From Planctomonas psychrotolerans (GTDB taxonomy: Bacteria; Actinomycetota; Actinomycetes; Actinomycetales; Microbacteriaceae), in the NCBI RefSeq assembly GCF_008642235.1, contig NZ_SJEV01000001.1, positions 496,001 through 560,000 of the forward strand: a DNA stretch of 64,000 nucleotides, written 5' to 3'. Under the pieces are notes generated by a model. It saw only the letters and a list, made by a program, of their open reading frames with translations, did no database searches and was not told where the DNA came from. The translations under genes and the position numbers were made by a program. Below are positions 1-8,865 of this stretch, piece by piece. Each line of letters starts with the position of its first letter. Position 1 is the first letter of the stretch.

Positions 1-60
1 CATAAGCTCGTCGAGTTTACCAAAAAGTTATGAAACCGCGACCCCGGAGTACTTGCGCGT

Positions 61-89
61 ATTCCCCGGCGTCGGTGCGCCGGAGAAAT
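61..89 (-). terminator. Putative terminator after the DivIVA-repeat gene
   Basis: An inverted repeat lies immediately downstream of the last minus-strand gene of the rpsB-cdsA series. The arms at 61-71 and 78-89 are close to complementary around a 6-nt loop at 72-77, with a GC core CCGGCG/CGCCGG. On the minus strand the hairpin is followed by only a short AAT stretch, not a clean T-tract, so terminator function is inferred from position and stem. Confidence 0.4.
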
Positions 90-92
90 GTG

Positions 93-653
93 TCAGCGAA
101 GGGCGAGAAGGACGTCGATCGAGGCGTCGAGAAGCATGTCCACCTGGGCCTCGGAATAGCCGTTGCGACGGGTGCGGAAGGCGATCGATCGCACCTCGTT
201 CACCTCGCCGCACCGCTCGTCGCGGAGGTACCGGGTGAGGCGTCGGGCGTACCGGTCGACCTCATCCGTCGAGTAACCGCGGGTCAGCAGCCCGGTGCGC
301 TCGAACCGTTCACCGTCGGGCCGGCCCAGCCTGTTCTGGATGACCTCCGACGTCGCGAGAGCCTCCGCCCGCCAGGCATCCTCGCCCCGCTGCTCCACGG
401 CGCGTTCACGTTCCCGGAGCGCGAACGCATCCTCGAGGCGCTCCAGGGCGGCGTCGACCGGGCCCGGGGCGTAGCCGTGCCGCTGCATGGCGAACGACGC
501 GTGGCGGATCGCGGTGGAGGAGAGGAGTAGTGCGGCCGCGCCGTTCCCGGCGTACTGACGTCGCGCCTCGGCGAGGTAGGCGTCCACCTCGCGCGGGTCG
601 TACCCGGGTTCCCTCCCCTCGCTCAGGGGGAACGGTCTCGTCACGGCGTCCAT
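93..653 (-). CDS. DivIVA-domain repeat protein, function unknown
   Basis: A 186-residue soluble protein with four copies of a short GY-x4-VD motif: GYDPREVD near residue 17, GYAPGPVD near 60, then GYSTDEVD and GYSEAQVD near the C-terminus. This is the short DivIVA-type motif found in small actinobacterial proteins. Copies two and four share a longer context (an R, then F, then R-x-GY-x4-VD), suggesting internal duplication. It lacks the long coiled coil of true DivIVA/Wag31, so a polar-scaffold role should not be assumed. The ATG at 653 lies 14 nt after the cdsA stop, and the gene is last in the rpsB-tsf-pyrH-frr-cdsA series. Longer upstream readings in this frame overlap cdsA and look spurious. 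Confidence 0.85.
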   Translation of the reverse strand: MDAVTRPFPLSEGREPGYDPREVDAYLAEARRQYAGNGAAALLLSSTAIRHASFAMQRHGYAPGPVDAALERLEDAFALRERERAVEQRGEDAWRAEALATSEVIQNRLGRPDGERFERTGLLTRGYSTDEVDRYARRLTRYLRDERCGEVNEVRSIAFRTRRNGYSEAQVDMLLDASIDVLLALR

Positions 654-667
654 CCTAGGGATGTGCG

Positions 668-1678
668 TCACGCGAAGATCAGGAACAGCACGTACGCGGC
701 CACGGCGGACGGCAGGATCGAGTCGAGCCGGTCGAGGAGACCGCCGTGCCCGGGCAGCCAGGAACTGATGTCCTTGATCCCGAGGTCGCGCTTCAGGAGC
801 GACTCGGCGAGATCGCCGAGCGTGGCCGTGACGACGATGACCGCACCGAAGAGGAGACCGAAGTACCAGGACTGGTCGAGCAGCAGCACGGCGAGCAGCA
901 CTCCGGAGACGAGCGCGGCGACGACCGCGCCCGCGAAGCCCTCCCAGGTCTTCTTCGGGCTGATGGTGGGCGCCATCGGATGCTTGCCGAAGGAGAGACC
1001 GCTCGCGTACGCCCCGATGTCGCAGACCACGACGAGCAGAAGGAAGGCCATGGTCCAGAACTGGCCGTTCTCCTGCTGCGTGAGCAGCACGGCGAAGCTG
1101 CCGAGAAGTGACACGTAGACCTGGATGAAGGCGCCGGCCCCGAGGTCGGCTGCAACACTCGCGGCCGGGGCGCGGTGCCGAGAGGAGAGGAGTTCGGCGA
1201 GCCGCCACAGCGTCACCACCGCGATGGCGCCGAGGATCGCGAACCACTGACCCTGCGGCCCGTAGACGTAGGTGATGGGCACGACGGCGACGGCTACCGC
1301 CACGGTGGGGATGCGCGGTACGTCGCGGCCGGCGGCGCGCATCGCCGTGGCCAGCTCGAGCGAGGTGAAGGCGATCAGGAGCCCGGCGACGATCAGGAAG
1401 AGTTCCTTCACGAGCACCAGGCTCACGATCATCGTGACGCCGAGGATCAGCCCGATCAGTACCGCGAAAGCGAGGTTGCGCCCGGTGCGGGCGTTGATGC
1501 GCTCGTTGGTCGCATCGATCGTCGCGCGGGTCGCACGCACCTGTGCGGTGAGGTCGGCCCGCGCCGACTGCATCTGCGCTTCGATGTCGGCGCGGGTGAC
1601 TCGCCCGGAGTGCCGACGACCGATGCGGTTGCGCTCCCGCGCTCCGTTCGTCGCCTCTCGCGACCGATCGTCCGCCAT
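668..1678 (-). CDS. cdsA: Phosphatidate cytidylyltransferase (CDP-diacylglycerol synthase)
   Basis: Condenses CTP with phosphatidic acid to CDP-diacylglycerol, the precursor of phosphatidylglycerol, cardiolipin and phosphatidylinositol, in the cytoplasmic membrane. The 336-residue protein has several hydrophobic segments from about residue 66. Near the C-terminus it carries the family signature: KRDLGIKD, then LPGHGG, then DRLD. The first ~65 residues are soluble and charged, with a helical Ala/Arg/Thr-rich stretch (about 28-65). This N-terminal extension is common in actinobacterial CdsA and has no assigned job. The ATG lies 12 nt after the frr stop, within the conserved pyrH-frr-cdsA order. 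Confidence 0.96.
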   Translation of the reverse strand: MADDRSREATNGARERNRIGRRHSGRVTRADIEAQMQSARADLTAQVRATRATIDATNERINARTGRNLAFAVLIGLILGVTMIVSLVLVKELFLIVAGLLIAFTSLELATAMRAAGRDVPRIPTVAVAVAVVPITYVYGPQGQWFAILGAIAVVTLWRLAELLSSRHRAPAASVAADLGAGAFIQVYVSLLGSFAVLLTQQENGQFWTMAFLLLVVVCDIGAYASGLSFGKHPMAPTISPKKTWEGFAGAVVAALVSGVLLAVLLLDQSWYFGLLFGAVIVVTATLGDLAESLLKRDLGIKDISSWLPGHGGLLDRLDSILPSAVAAYVLFLIFA

Positions 1679-1690
1679 GACGGGGAAGCC

Positions 1691-2245
1691 CTAGACCTCG
1701 AGGAGTTCGGTCTCTTTGCGCTTCAGCGCGTCGTCGATCGCTTCGACGTGGCTCTTGGTGACCAGTTCGAGTTCCTTCTCGGCGCGGGCCACCTCGTCGT
1801 CGCCGACCTCGCTCTTCAGAGCGTCGAGGTCGTCCTTCGCGCGGCGGCGGATGTTGCGCACCGAGACGCGTGCCTCCTCGGCCTTGCCGCGCACGATCTT
1901 CACGAACTCGCGCCGACGGTCCTCGGTGAGCTCCGGCAGGGTGACCCGCACGATCTCACCGTCGTTGCCCACGTTGGCGCCGAGGTTCGGCATGTTGACC
2001 AGAGCGCGCTCGATCTCCTTGAGCGCCGTCTTGTCGTACGGCGTGACGAGCAGCGTGCGCGCCTCGGGGTTCTGCATCGACGCGAGCTGGGCGAGAGGGG
2101 TGGGGCTGCCGTAGTACTCCACCAGCACCTTCTGGAACAGCGCGGGGTTGGCACGCCCCGTGCGAACGGTGCCGAAGTCGTCCTTGACCGCGTCGACCGC
2201 CTTGTTCATCTTGTCTTTGGTTTCGGACAGAACATCGGCGATCAC
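1691..2245 (-). CDS. frr: Ribosome recycling factor
   Basis: Splits the post-termination ribosome together with EF-G and frees the mRNA. The 184-residue length matches the family. The start is a GTG at 2245, supported by AAGGAG spaced 6 nt upstream; longer readings in this frame run into pyrH and do not resemble the family. Recognisable stretches include TVRTGRANP near residue 26 and [12 protein letters not shown] in the C-terminal part of the three-helix bundle. It lies between pyrH and cdsA, the usual order in many bacteria. Confidence 0.96.
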   Translation of the reverse strand: MIADVLSETKDKMNKAVDAVKDDFGTVRTGRANPALFQKVLVEYYGSPTPLAQLASMQNPEARTLLVTPYDKTALKEIERALVNMPNLGANVGNDGEIVRVTLPELTEDRRREFVKIVRGKAEEARVSVRNIRRRAKDDLDALKSEVGDDEVARAEKELELVTKSHVEAIDDALKRKETELLEV

Positions 2246-2310
2246 GGAGAACTCCTTCGGTTGGTCGGGACGGGCTTTCCCCCGACCCAGCTTAGTTGCA
2301 GCGGTAGACG

Positions 2311-3027
2311 CTAGTTGGAGACGCGGGTACCGATGCGGTCTCCCCGGATGGCCGCGGCAACGCTGCCGGCCGGGCTCATGCCGAAGACGACCATCGGCAT
2401 CCCGTTGTCCATGCACAGGCTGAAGGCGGTGGAGTCCACCACTTTCAGTCCGGTGCGGAGGGCCTCCGAGTAGGTGAGCTCGTCGATCTTCGTGGCCGTC
2501 GGGTCGGTGCGGGGATCGGCCGTGTACACGCCGTCCACGCCGTTCTTCGCGACGAGCACCACATCCGCCTTGATCTCGAGCGCGCGCTGCGCCGCCACCG
2601 TGTCGGTGGAGAAGTAGGGCAGGCCTGCACCGGCGCCGAAGATGACGACGCGTCCCTTTTCCAGGTGACGCTCGGCACGGCGCGGGATGTACGGCTCGGC
2701 GACCTGGGTCATGGCGATAGCCGACTGCACGCGCGTCTCCGCGCCCGCCTGCTCGAGGAAGTCCTGCAACGCGAGGGAGTTCATCACGGTGCCGAGCATG
2801 CCCATGTAGTCGGCCCGGCCGCGGTCCATTCCCCGCTGCGACAGCTGCGCGCCCCGGAAGAAGTTACCTCCACCGGTGACGATCGCGACCTCGACCTCCT
2901 GGGCCGCCTCCGCGATCTCCCGGGCGAGCTGGCCCACGACGTCGGGATCGACGCCCATCGACCCGCCGCCGAACGACTCACCGGAAAGCTTGAGAAGAAC
3001 CCGTCGTCTGCCTGCGTGCTCTGTCAT
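2311..3027 (-). CDS. pyrH: UMP kinase
   Basis: Phosphorylates UMP to UDP with ATP for pyrimidine nucleotide supply. It is the bacterial hexameric type of the amino-acid kinase fold, unrelated to eukaryotic UMP/CMP kinases. Visible landmarks are [10 protein letters not shown] (phosphate loop), GGGNFFRG, the [15 protein letters not shown] stretch, and [10 protein letters not shown] near residue 165. The ATG at 3027 is preferred to a GTG at 3045 because a GAGG-type Shine-Dalgarno lies upstream and the extra residues are not family-like. A strong terminator separates it from tsf, so it probably has its own promoter in the 3028-3100 interval. Confidence 0.96.
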   Translation of the reverse strand: MTEHAGRRRVLLKLSGESFGGGSMGVDPDVVGQLAREIAEAAQEVEVAIVTGGGNFFRGAQLSQRGMDRGRADYMGMLGTVMNSLALQDFLEQAGAETRVQSAIAMTQVAEPYIPRRAERHLEKGRVVIFGAGAGLPYFSTDTVAAQRALEIKADVVLVAKNGVDGVYTADPRTDPTATKIDELTYSEALRTGLKVVDSTAFSLCMDNGMPMVVFGMSPAGSVAAAIRGDRIGTRVSN

Positions 3028-3100
3028 GCGTGCCCCGTCCCTCACTGTGCGACTGCTTCAATGTACTTGCTGTGTTTCCGCCGGGGCGGCCCGGCGGAGA

Positions 3101-3136
3101 AAAGGCCCGGATCGCGGGAATGCGATCCGGGCCTTT
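3101..3136 (-). terminator. Rho-independent terminator after tsf
   Basis: A perfect 15-bp stem (3101-3115 with 3122-3136) with a 6-nt loop, 12 nt downstream of the tsf stop. Read on the minus strand it ends in CCTTTTCTCC, a short T-run. This is the clearest canonical terminator in the window and marks the end of rpsB-tsf. Confidence 0.88.
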
Positions 3137-3148
3137 CGTTCAATCGTG

Positions 3149-3976
3149 TTACGCGCCGACCTTGTACCGGGCGAAGCCCGAGACGGTCAGGCCCGCGTCG
3201 GCGACAACCTTCGCCACCGTGAGCTTGTTGTCCTTCGCGTAGTCCTGCTCGAGGAGCGCGACCTGCTTGAAGAACGCGGTGAGGCGACCCTCGATGATCT
3301 TCGGCAGGGCGGCTTCGGGCTTGCCCTCGCCGCGCGAGATCTCTTCGACGATCTTGCGCTCCGCGTCGACCTTGTCGGCGGGAACGTCCTCACGCGTGAG
3401 GTACTCCGGGTTGGCGAAGGCGATGTGCTGCGCGATGCTGCGCGCCGTCTCCGCGTCGTTTCCGGAGTAGCCCACGACGACACCGACCTGCGGAGGCAGG
3501 TCCTTGCTCGTCTTGTGCAGGTACACGGCGAACTCGTCCCCGGGGATGAGAGCGACACGGCGCAACTCGATCTTCTCGCCGATGACCGCAGCCTCGTCGC
3601 CGATGATCTGCTCCACCGTGGAGTCTCCGACCGGGACGGCGTTGCCGGCCTCGGCCGAGTCGACGCCCGCGGCGGCGACAGCGTCGAGCACGCGCTCGGA
3701 GAGCGACACGAAACGGTCGCCCTTGGCCACGAAGTCGGTCTCGCAGGCCAGCTCGATGAGCGTGGCGTTGCCCTCGTTCACCTTTGCGGCGACGAGGCCC
3801 TCGCTCGTGGAGCGGTCGGCGCGCTTCGCGTTGCCCTTGGCTCCCTTGAGGCGCAGGATCTCGACGGCCTTCTCGAGGTCGCCGTCTGCTTCGACCAGGG
3901 CGTTCTTGCTGTCCATCATGCCCGCGCCCAATCGGTCGCGGAGCACCTTGACATCAGCGGCAGTGAAGTTTGCCAT
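3149..3976 (-). CDS. tsf: Elongation factor Ts
   Basis: Nucleotide exchange factor that releases GDP from EF-Tu. The 275-residue protein begins with a UBA-like segment containing LRDRLGAGMMDSKNAL and carries the second family signature, LACETDFVAKGD, near residue 78. Start ATG at 3976 with AAGGAG about 10 nt upstream. It lies 33 nt downstream of rpsB, in the near-universal rpsB-tsf pair. Length is normal for actinobacteria. Confidence 0.97.
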   Translation of the reverse strand: MANFTAADVKVLRDRLGAGMMDSKNALVEADGDLEKAVEILRLKGAKGNAKRADRSTSEGLVAAKVNEGNATLIELACETDFVAKGDRFVSLSERVLDAVAAAGVDSAEAGNAVPVGDSTVEQIIGDEAAVIGEKIELRRVALIPGDEFAVYLHKTSKDLPPQVGVVVGYSGNDAETARSIAQHIAFANPEYLTREDVPADKVDAERKIVEEISRGEGKPEAALPKIIEGRLTAFFKQVALLEQDYAKDNKLTVAKVVADAGLTVSGFARYKVGA

Positions 3977-4009
3977 ATTCGTCGAACTCCTTGTCTTCGG
4001 TAGTCGTTG

Positions 4010-5017
4010 CTAGTTGTCTTCGGTCGTCGATGCGACGGGCGACTTCTCGGCCTCGGTCGCCTCGGACTCGATGCGCGCCTCGGCCTCGGCCGGAGCCTCG
4101 ACCACGGGCGCGGGGACGAGCTCGTCGTCCGACTTCGCCTCGTTCTTGGCGGACACGTCGGCGTCAACGTCGTTCTCCTCGACGGGCAGCGGCGCTGCCT
4201 CGGTCGCGGGGGCGGCGTTGGCGGCCGGTGCGGCATCCGCTGCGGGAGCGGCCGTGTTGCCGGCCTCGAGGAGCTCGCGCTCCCAGTCGGCCATGGGCTC
4301 GGGCGCGTCGGTGCCCTCCTCGGGCTTCTGGTGGCGCTGGATGAGGCCCTCGGCTGCAGCGTCGGCGACGATGCGCGTCAGCAGTGCAACGGAGCGGATC
4401 GCGTCGTCGTTACCCGGGATGGGGTACTGCACCTCGTCGGGGTCGCAGTTCGTGTCGAGGATGCCGATGACCGGGATGCCCAGCTTCTTGGCCTCGTCGA
4501 TCGCGAGGTGCTCCTTCTTGGTGTCGACGACCCAGAGAGCCGACGGCGTCTTCGACAGGTTGCGGATACCACCCAGGGTCTTCTCCAGCTTGTCGCGCTC
4601 GCGACGCTGGATGAGGAGCTCCTTCTTGGTGTAGCCGCGCGTGGTGTCGTCGAAGTCGACGAGGTCGAGCTCCTTGAGACGGTTCAGACGCTTGTGCACG
4701 GTCTGGAAGTTGGTGAGCAGTCCACCGAGCCAGCGCTGGTTGACGTAGGGCTGGCCCACGCGCTGCGCCTGCTCGGCGATGGCCTCCTGCGCCTGCTTCT
4801 TCGTACCGACGAAGAGAATGGTGCCGCCGTGGGCGACCGTCTCCTTGACGAAGTCGTAGGCCTTGTCGATGTACCCGAGCGACTGCTGCAGGTCGATGAT
4901 GTAGATGCCGGAACGCTCGGTGAAGATGAAGCGCTTCATCTTGGGGTTCCAGCGACGGGTCTGGTGCCCGAAGTGAACGCCGCTGTCGAGCAGCTGGCGA
5001 ATGGTGACGACGGCCAT
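4010..5017 (-). CDS. rpsB: 30S ribosomal protein S2
   Basis: Small-subunit protein needed for S1 docking and 30S assembly. The first ~240 residues are classical S2: [13 protein letters not shown] near residue 16, FVGTKKQAQ, and [20 protein letters not shown]. The protein continues to 335 residues with an alanine- and glutamate-rich, low-complexity acidic tail that has no counterpart in E. coli S2. The ATG at 5017 has AAGGAG 7 nt upstream; an in-frame extension upstream lies in the untranslated leader. The acidic tail recurs in S16 and RimM in this window. Confidence 0.96.
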   Translation of the reverse strand: MAVVTIRQLLDSGVHFGHQTRRWNPKMKRFIFTERSGIYIIDLQQSLGYIDKAYDFVKETVAHGGTILFVGTKKQAQEAIAEQAQRVGQPYVNQRWLGGLLTNFQTVHKRLNRLKELDLVDFDDTTRGYTKKELLIQRRERDKLEKTLGGIRNLSKTPSALWVVDTKKEHLAIDEAKKLGIPVIGILDTNCDPDEVQYPIPGNDDAIRSVALLTRIVADAAAEGLIQRHQKPEEGTDAPEPMADWERELLEAGNTAAPAADAAPAANAAPATEAAPLPVEENDVDADVSAKNEAKSDDELVPAPVVEAPAEAEARIESEATEAEKSPVASTTEDN

Positions 5018-5227
5018 GGCCGTGCTCCTTTTCTCGCGCACGTCCGCGCTCGGCGGGGTGTGTGCGCATGTCGGTTGTTCTGGGCCGCCGGGCGGCGGCT
5101 CATCCTGGTGCCCGGCGCGCATCCGCTCCCGTGCCGATTCCGAGGAGGCGGCAGTGTGAGGGAGACCGAGTGGATGCGGTGGCCGAATGGGCACGCGTAG
5201 TCAGCGCTATTCGCGCTGCTGTCAAGA

Positions 5228-5236
5228 ATTGTAGCA
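5228..5236 (-). promoter_or_regulatory. Candidate extended -10 promoter for rpsB-tsf
   Basis: On the minus strand the sequence reads TGCTACAAT, an extended -10 (TG-N plus TACAAT) about 210 nt upstream of the rpsB ATG. No good -35 lies 17 nt upstream. A perfect TTGACA at 5220-5225 has no convincing -10 after it. The 5018-5340 gap has no gene. It holds this promoter candidate and a GC-rich leader with a 7-bp GCCGGGC/GCCCGGC hairpin near 5096-5120. Confidence 0.4.
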
Positions 5237-5340
5237 TCGAGCGGGCATCCGGCCCGGAGGAGGCGTCTCGGCGCCCACCGGGAGCGGGTCACCGCCAGCC
5301 ATGCCCCGGGCCTGCGCCGTGCGGACCTCCTCGCCGCTGG

Positions 5341-6864
5341 TCAGCGCCGTGCGCTCCCCTTCGCCGTCTTCGGCTTCGTCACGAACAGCGTCTCGGCCTC
5401 CTCGAGCGAGATCCCGTTCGTCTCGGGGATCTTCACCAGCACGAAGACGAAGGAGAGCGCCGCGAAGAGCGCGTACATCCCGTAGGTGATGGGTAGCGAG
5501 AGGTCCGACATCCACGGGAACGACACCGTGATGAGGAAGTTGGCGATCCACTGCGCCATGGCGGCGACGCCGAGGGCCTTCGCGCGGATGCGGTTCGGGA
5601 AGATCTCGCCGAGCAGCACCCAGACGAGCGGCCCCCAGGACGCGCCGAACGCGACGACGAACACGTTGGCGGCGACGAGCGCGATAGGGCCCCACGCTCC
5701 TTGCAGCTGCGGCTCGCCGTCGACCATGACGGCCTGGCTGAACGCGAGCGCCATGGTGCCGAGCGACGCGGCCATGCCGATGGACCCGGTGAGCAGGATC
5801 GGTCGACGCCCGATCCGGTCGACGAAGGCGATGGCGATGAAGGTGACGGCCACGTTGGTGACGGCGGTGATGACCGAGATGGTGAGAGAGTCCGATTCCT
5901 CGAACCCGACGGCCTGCCACAACGTGGTGGAGTAGTAGAAGATCACGTTGATGCCCACGAACTGCTGGAACATCGAGAGCAGGATGCCGATCCAGACGAT
6001 CGGCATGAGGCCGAAGCGGTTGCCCCGCACGGTGGCGTTCTTGGCCTTGTCCTCCTCGCGGATCTGCGACGCGATGTCCCGCATCGCCTTGTCCACGTCC
6101 TCGCTCTTCCAGACGGTGGCGAGGATGCTCCGTGCCTTGTCGGTCTCGCCCCTCTGGGCGAGGAAACGGGGCGACTCCGGGAGGCGGAGGGCGAGTACGC
6201 CGTAGACCACGGCCGGAACGGCGCAGGCGATGAACATCCAGCGCCACGCGTCAACCCCGAACCACAGGGGCTCGGATGCGCCACCGGCGGAGTTCGCGAG
6301 CACGGCGTCGGAGAGCAGCGCCGCGAAGATGCCGAGCGTGATGGCGAGCTGCTGCAGGGACGCGAGACGGCCGCGGATCATCTTGGGCGAGATCTCGGCG
6401 ATGTAGGCCGGGGCGACGACCGAGGCGATGCCGATGCCGAGTCCGCCGATCACCCGCCAGATGATGAGGTCCACAACGCCGAAGGCGGCGCCCGCGCCGA
6501 CGGCGGAGACGAAGAACAGCACCGCGCCGACGAGCATGGTGGGGATGCGCCCGTACCGGTCGGCGATGCGACCGGCGAGGTAGGCGCCCGCCGCGCAGCC
6601 CAGCAAGGCGGAGGCGACGGCGAAGCCGGTGAGGAACGCCGAGAGCCCGAAGTCGCCCTGGATGGCGTCGACCGCTCCGTTGACGACCGAGGAGTCGAAG
6701 CCGAACAGGAAGCCGCCCACGGCGGCCGAGACGGCGAGGCCGATCACCTTGCGGTTCAGCTTGCGGTCGGCGGCGCTGGTGCGCGCGTCGTCGTGGGTGC
6801 CCGGGCGTGCGTCTGCGTCTGCGTCTGCGTCTGCGGCGTCGCGTGCGGATCGTGCTGTGGCCAT
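5341..6864 (-). CDS. MFS sugar porter (sugar:proton symporter family)
   Basis: A 507-residue 12-TM major facilitator of the sugar porter family, predicted to import a monosaccharide or polyol with protons. Seen: GGFLFGFDSSVVNGA in TM1, GRIADRYGRIP after TM2, RVIGGLGIGIASVVAPAYIAEISP in two adjoining parts, PESPRFLAQRG before the central loop, QQFVGINVIFYYS in TM7, DRIGRRP after TM8, and PETNGISLEE at the C-terminus. Start ATG has AGGAG 6 nt upstream. The N-terminus carries an Ala-Asp repeat encoded by a hexanucleotide microsatellite. Substrate cannot be read from sequence. It stands alone between rpsB and a plus-strand M23 gene. Confidence 0.93.
   Translation of the reverse strand: MATARSARDAADADADADARPGTHDDARTSAADRKLNRKVIGLAVSAAVGGFLFGFDSSVVNGAVDAIQGDFGLSAFLTGFAVASALLGCAAGAYLAGRIADRYGRIPTMLVGAVLFFVSAVGAGAAFGVVDLIIWRVIGGLGIGIASVVAPAYIAEISPKMIRGRLASLQQLAITLGIFAALLSDAVLANSAGGASEPLWFGVDAWRWMFIACAVPAVVYGVLALRLPESPRFLAQRGETDKARSILATVWKSEDVDKAMRDIASQIREEDKAKNATVRGNRFGLMPIVWIGILLSMFQQFVGINVIFYYSTTLWQAVGFEESDSLTISVITAVTNVAVTFIAIAFVDRIGRRPILLTGSIGMAASLGTMALAFSQAVMVDGEPQLQGAWGPIALVAANVFVVAFGASWGPLVWVLLGEIFPNRIRAKALGVAAMAQWIANFLITVSFPWMSDLSLPITYGMYALFAALSFVFVLVKIPETNGISLEEAETLFVTKPKTAKGSARR
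6811..6834 (-). repeat. Hexanucleotide microsatellite in the sugar porter
   Basis: Four perfect tandem copies of GTCTGC on the plus strand (GCAGAC on the coding strand), encoding alternating Asp and Ala at residues ~11-20 of the porter. Six-base units keep the frame, so slippage would change the length of the N-terminal cytoplasmic tail without inactivating the gene. Confidence 0.85.
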
Positions 6865-7130
6865 GTCGAGCTCCTGTCCCCGGGGGGACGCAGCTGTCTC
6901 CGATCCCCAACAGGGAACTCTGGCACGAACCTTCCCCCGATGCGGGCCGCGTCGACCGGCGGTCCCCGTCGATGCGGCATCCTCTCCCCATGCGGGAGCA
7001 CGGGGAGGTCGGCGGGGAGGGTGAGGAGCCGCGCGATCGGACGGGCGGTCGGCGAGGGCCAGAGGGCGGCCGGGGTGGCCGGGGTGGCCGGCGGGCGGCA
7101 GGCCGGCCGGGGCGCAGTCGAGAGTCGGGC

Positions 7131-7706
7131 GTGCCTCGGCACCGCTGGCGATCGCTGTCCGCGGTTCTCGTCGTGCTCTTCGGCGTCCTTTTCGGTGCCG
7201 CGCCGCTCGGTGCCGTGCCGCTCGGTGCGGTACCGCTCGGGGGCGGGTCGGTGGTCGCGGCGCTCGATCCGCCCCGGTGGTCGTGGCCGGTCGGTCCGCC
7301 GCATGGGATCCTGCGTCCCTACGAGGCGCCTCCCACCCGGTACGCCGCCGGGCATCGGGGCATTGATGTGGGCGCGTCCGTCGGCTCGGAGGTGCGGGCC
7401 CCCGCTGCGGGAGTCGTCTCCTTCGCCGGACGGGTCGTGGATCGACCGGTGATCTCGATCACTCACCCGGACGGCGTGATCTCGAGCGTCGAGCCCGTCG
7501 CCGCGCTCGTGGCCCGCGGGGAGGACGTGGCCGAGGGGGCGGTGATCGGCACGCTGACCGACGAAGGGGCGCACTGCCGCGCCGGACCGTGCCTGCACCT
7601 CGGCGTCCGCGTAAGCGGGGAGTACGTGTCCCCGCTGCTCTTCCTCGGCGAGATACCGCACTCCGTGCTCCTGCCACTCGGCACGGATTCGGTGTTTGAT
7701 GAGTAG
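7131..7706 (+). CDS. Secreted M23/LysM-type (LytM fold) peptidase-family protein, probably degenerate
   Basis: A secreted 191-residue protein with an M23 fold, normally a zinc endopeptidase of peptidoglycan cross-bridges. From the GTG at 7131 the N-terminus is a signal peptide: basic RHRWR, then hydrophobic LSAVLVVLFGVLFGAA. The mature part has the first metal motif, GHRGIDVG, but the second motif reads CLHLGV, so the first histidine of the usual H-x-H is cysteine. That histidine is the general base in LytM enzymes, so this may be a non-catalytic binding or activating protein. Start is uncertain: in-frame ATGs at 6972 and 6990 would add an Arg/Gly-rich stretch ahead of the signal sequence, which is less plausible. 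Confidence 0.8.
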   Translation: MPRHRWRSLSAVLVVLFGVLFGAAPLGAVPLGAVPLGGGSVVAALDPPRWSWPVGPPHGILRPYEAPPTRYAAGHRGIDVGASVGSEVRAPAAGVVSFAGRVVDRPVISITHPDGVISSVEPVAALVARGEDVAEGAVIGTLTDEGAHCRAGPCLHLGVRVSGEYVSPLLFLGEIPHSVLLPLGTDSVFDE

Positions 7707-7775
7707 CAGAACCCGGGCATTGCGCCATCCTCACGCGGCGCCCGGCCCGCACACGATGCGCAGAAGGACTCGATC

Positions 7776-8852
7776 ATGCCCGTTCTCACCATCCTCGACG
7801 AACTCGAGCACGAGCGGGTCCTGCTGATCCGCGGACCGCGTTCCGGACTTCACATCACCGTCGCCGTCCACTCCACCCGGCTCGGCCCGGCGCTCGGCGG
7901 GTGCCGCATGTGGCACTACGAGTCGGGTGACGAGGCGTTGGCGGATGCGCTCCGCCTGTCCGCCGCGATGACGCTGAAGAACGCCACGGCCGGACTCCCC
8001 GCGGGCGGCGGCAAGTCGGTCATCCGCGTTCCCGCCAACCGGCCGCTCGACGCGGTGCAGCGACGCGACGCTCTCCTCGACCTCGGCGATGCCATCGAGT
8101 CCCTCGGTGGAAGTTACAACACCGCCGAGGACGTGGGCACCACGTCCGAAGACATGGCCGTCGTGCGTGAGCGCACCGCCCACGTCGTGGGCCTTCCGCC
8201 CGCGACCGGCGGCGTCGGCGAACCGTCGGAGCCCACGGCGATCGGCGTCTACGCCGCCATCTCGGCCACGGTCGAGCGACTCACCGGGTCCCGGAACGTG
8301 GCGGGTCTGCGGTTCACGATCGTGGGTCTCGGTCAGGTGGGATCCCGGCTGGCCCGGCGTCTGACCTCCGAGGGTGCGCGCCTGACGGTCACCGACGTGT
8401 ACCCGGGCAAGCGGGCGCTCGCCGACGAGCTCCATGCGGACTGGGTGGAGCCGCAGAGCGCCCACCTCGTGGAGACGGACGTCTTCGTGCCCGCCGGCGT
8501 GGGCGGCATCCTCACCGCCGAGGTCATCGACTCGCTCCGCTGCCGCGCCGTGGTGGGCCCGGCCAACAACCAGCTGGCCGAAGAATCGGGCGCCGACCGG
8601 CTTGCCGGTCGCGGCATCCTCTGGGCGCCGGACTTCGTCGTGAATGCGGGCGGAGTGATCTACCTGCACTTCATGAACGAGCCGGGTGCGGGACTCAGCG
8701 AGGTGATGGAGCGCGTCGAACGCATCGGGGATACCCTCCGCGCGCTGTACGAAGCGGCGGATGCGCGCGGCATCACCCCCGCCGATGCGGCCCGGCACCT
8801 CGCCGCCGAGCGCCTCGCGGCCGTTTCGACCCCGGCCCCGGCTGTCGCCTGA
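7776..8852 (+). CDS. Glu/Leu/Phe/Val dehydrogenase family protein (leucine/valine dehydrogenase-like)
   Basis: NAD-dependent amino acid dehydrogenase, interconverting an amino acid and its 2-oxo acid plus ammonia. Seen: LGGCRMW, the lysine-containing TLKNATAGLPAGGGKSV stretch (about residues 65-82), YNTAEDVGTT, and a Rossmann motif IVGLGQVGSRLA near residue 177. At 358 residues it has leucine/valine/phenylalanine dehydrogenase size, shorter than glutamate dehydrogenase. The exact substrate is not evident. Start ATG has AAGGA ~9 nt upstream. The gene lies 69 nt after the M23-family gene, and its 3' end runs into a hairpin-repeat cluster. Confidence 0.9.
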   Translation: MPVLTILDELEHERVLLIRGPRSGLHITVAVHSTRLGPALGGCRMWHYESGDEALADALRLSAAMTLKNATAGLPAGGGKSVIRVPANRPLDAVQRRDALLDLGDAIESLGGSYNTAEDVGTTSEDMAVVRERTAHVVGLPPATGGVGEPSEPTAIGVYAAISATVERLTGSRNVAGLRFTIVGLGQVGSRLARRLTSEGARLTVTDVYPGKRALADELHADWVEPQSAHLVETDVFVPAGVGGILTAEVIDSLRCRAVVGPANNQLAEESGADRLAGRGILWAPDFVVNAGGVIYLHFMNEPGAGLSEVMERVERIGDTLRALYEAADARGITPADAARHLAAERLAAVSTPAPAVA

Positions 8853-8865
8853 CCCGCCCACCTCC

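Noticed and set aside
5220-5225. Perfect TTGACA on the minus strand upstream of rpsB
   Set aside because: No acceptable -10 follows at 16-19 nt. The TACAAT box just upstream is a better promoter candidate, although it would place this TTGACA at or after the start site.
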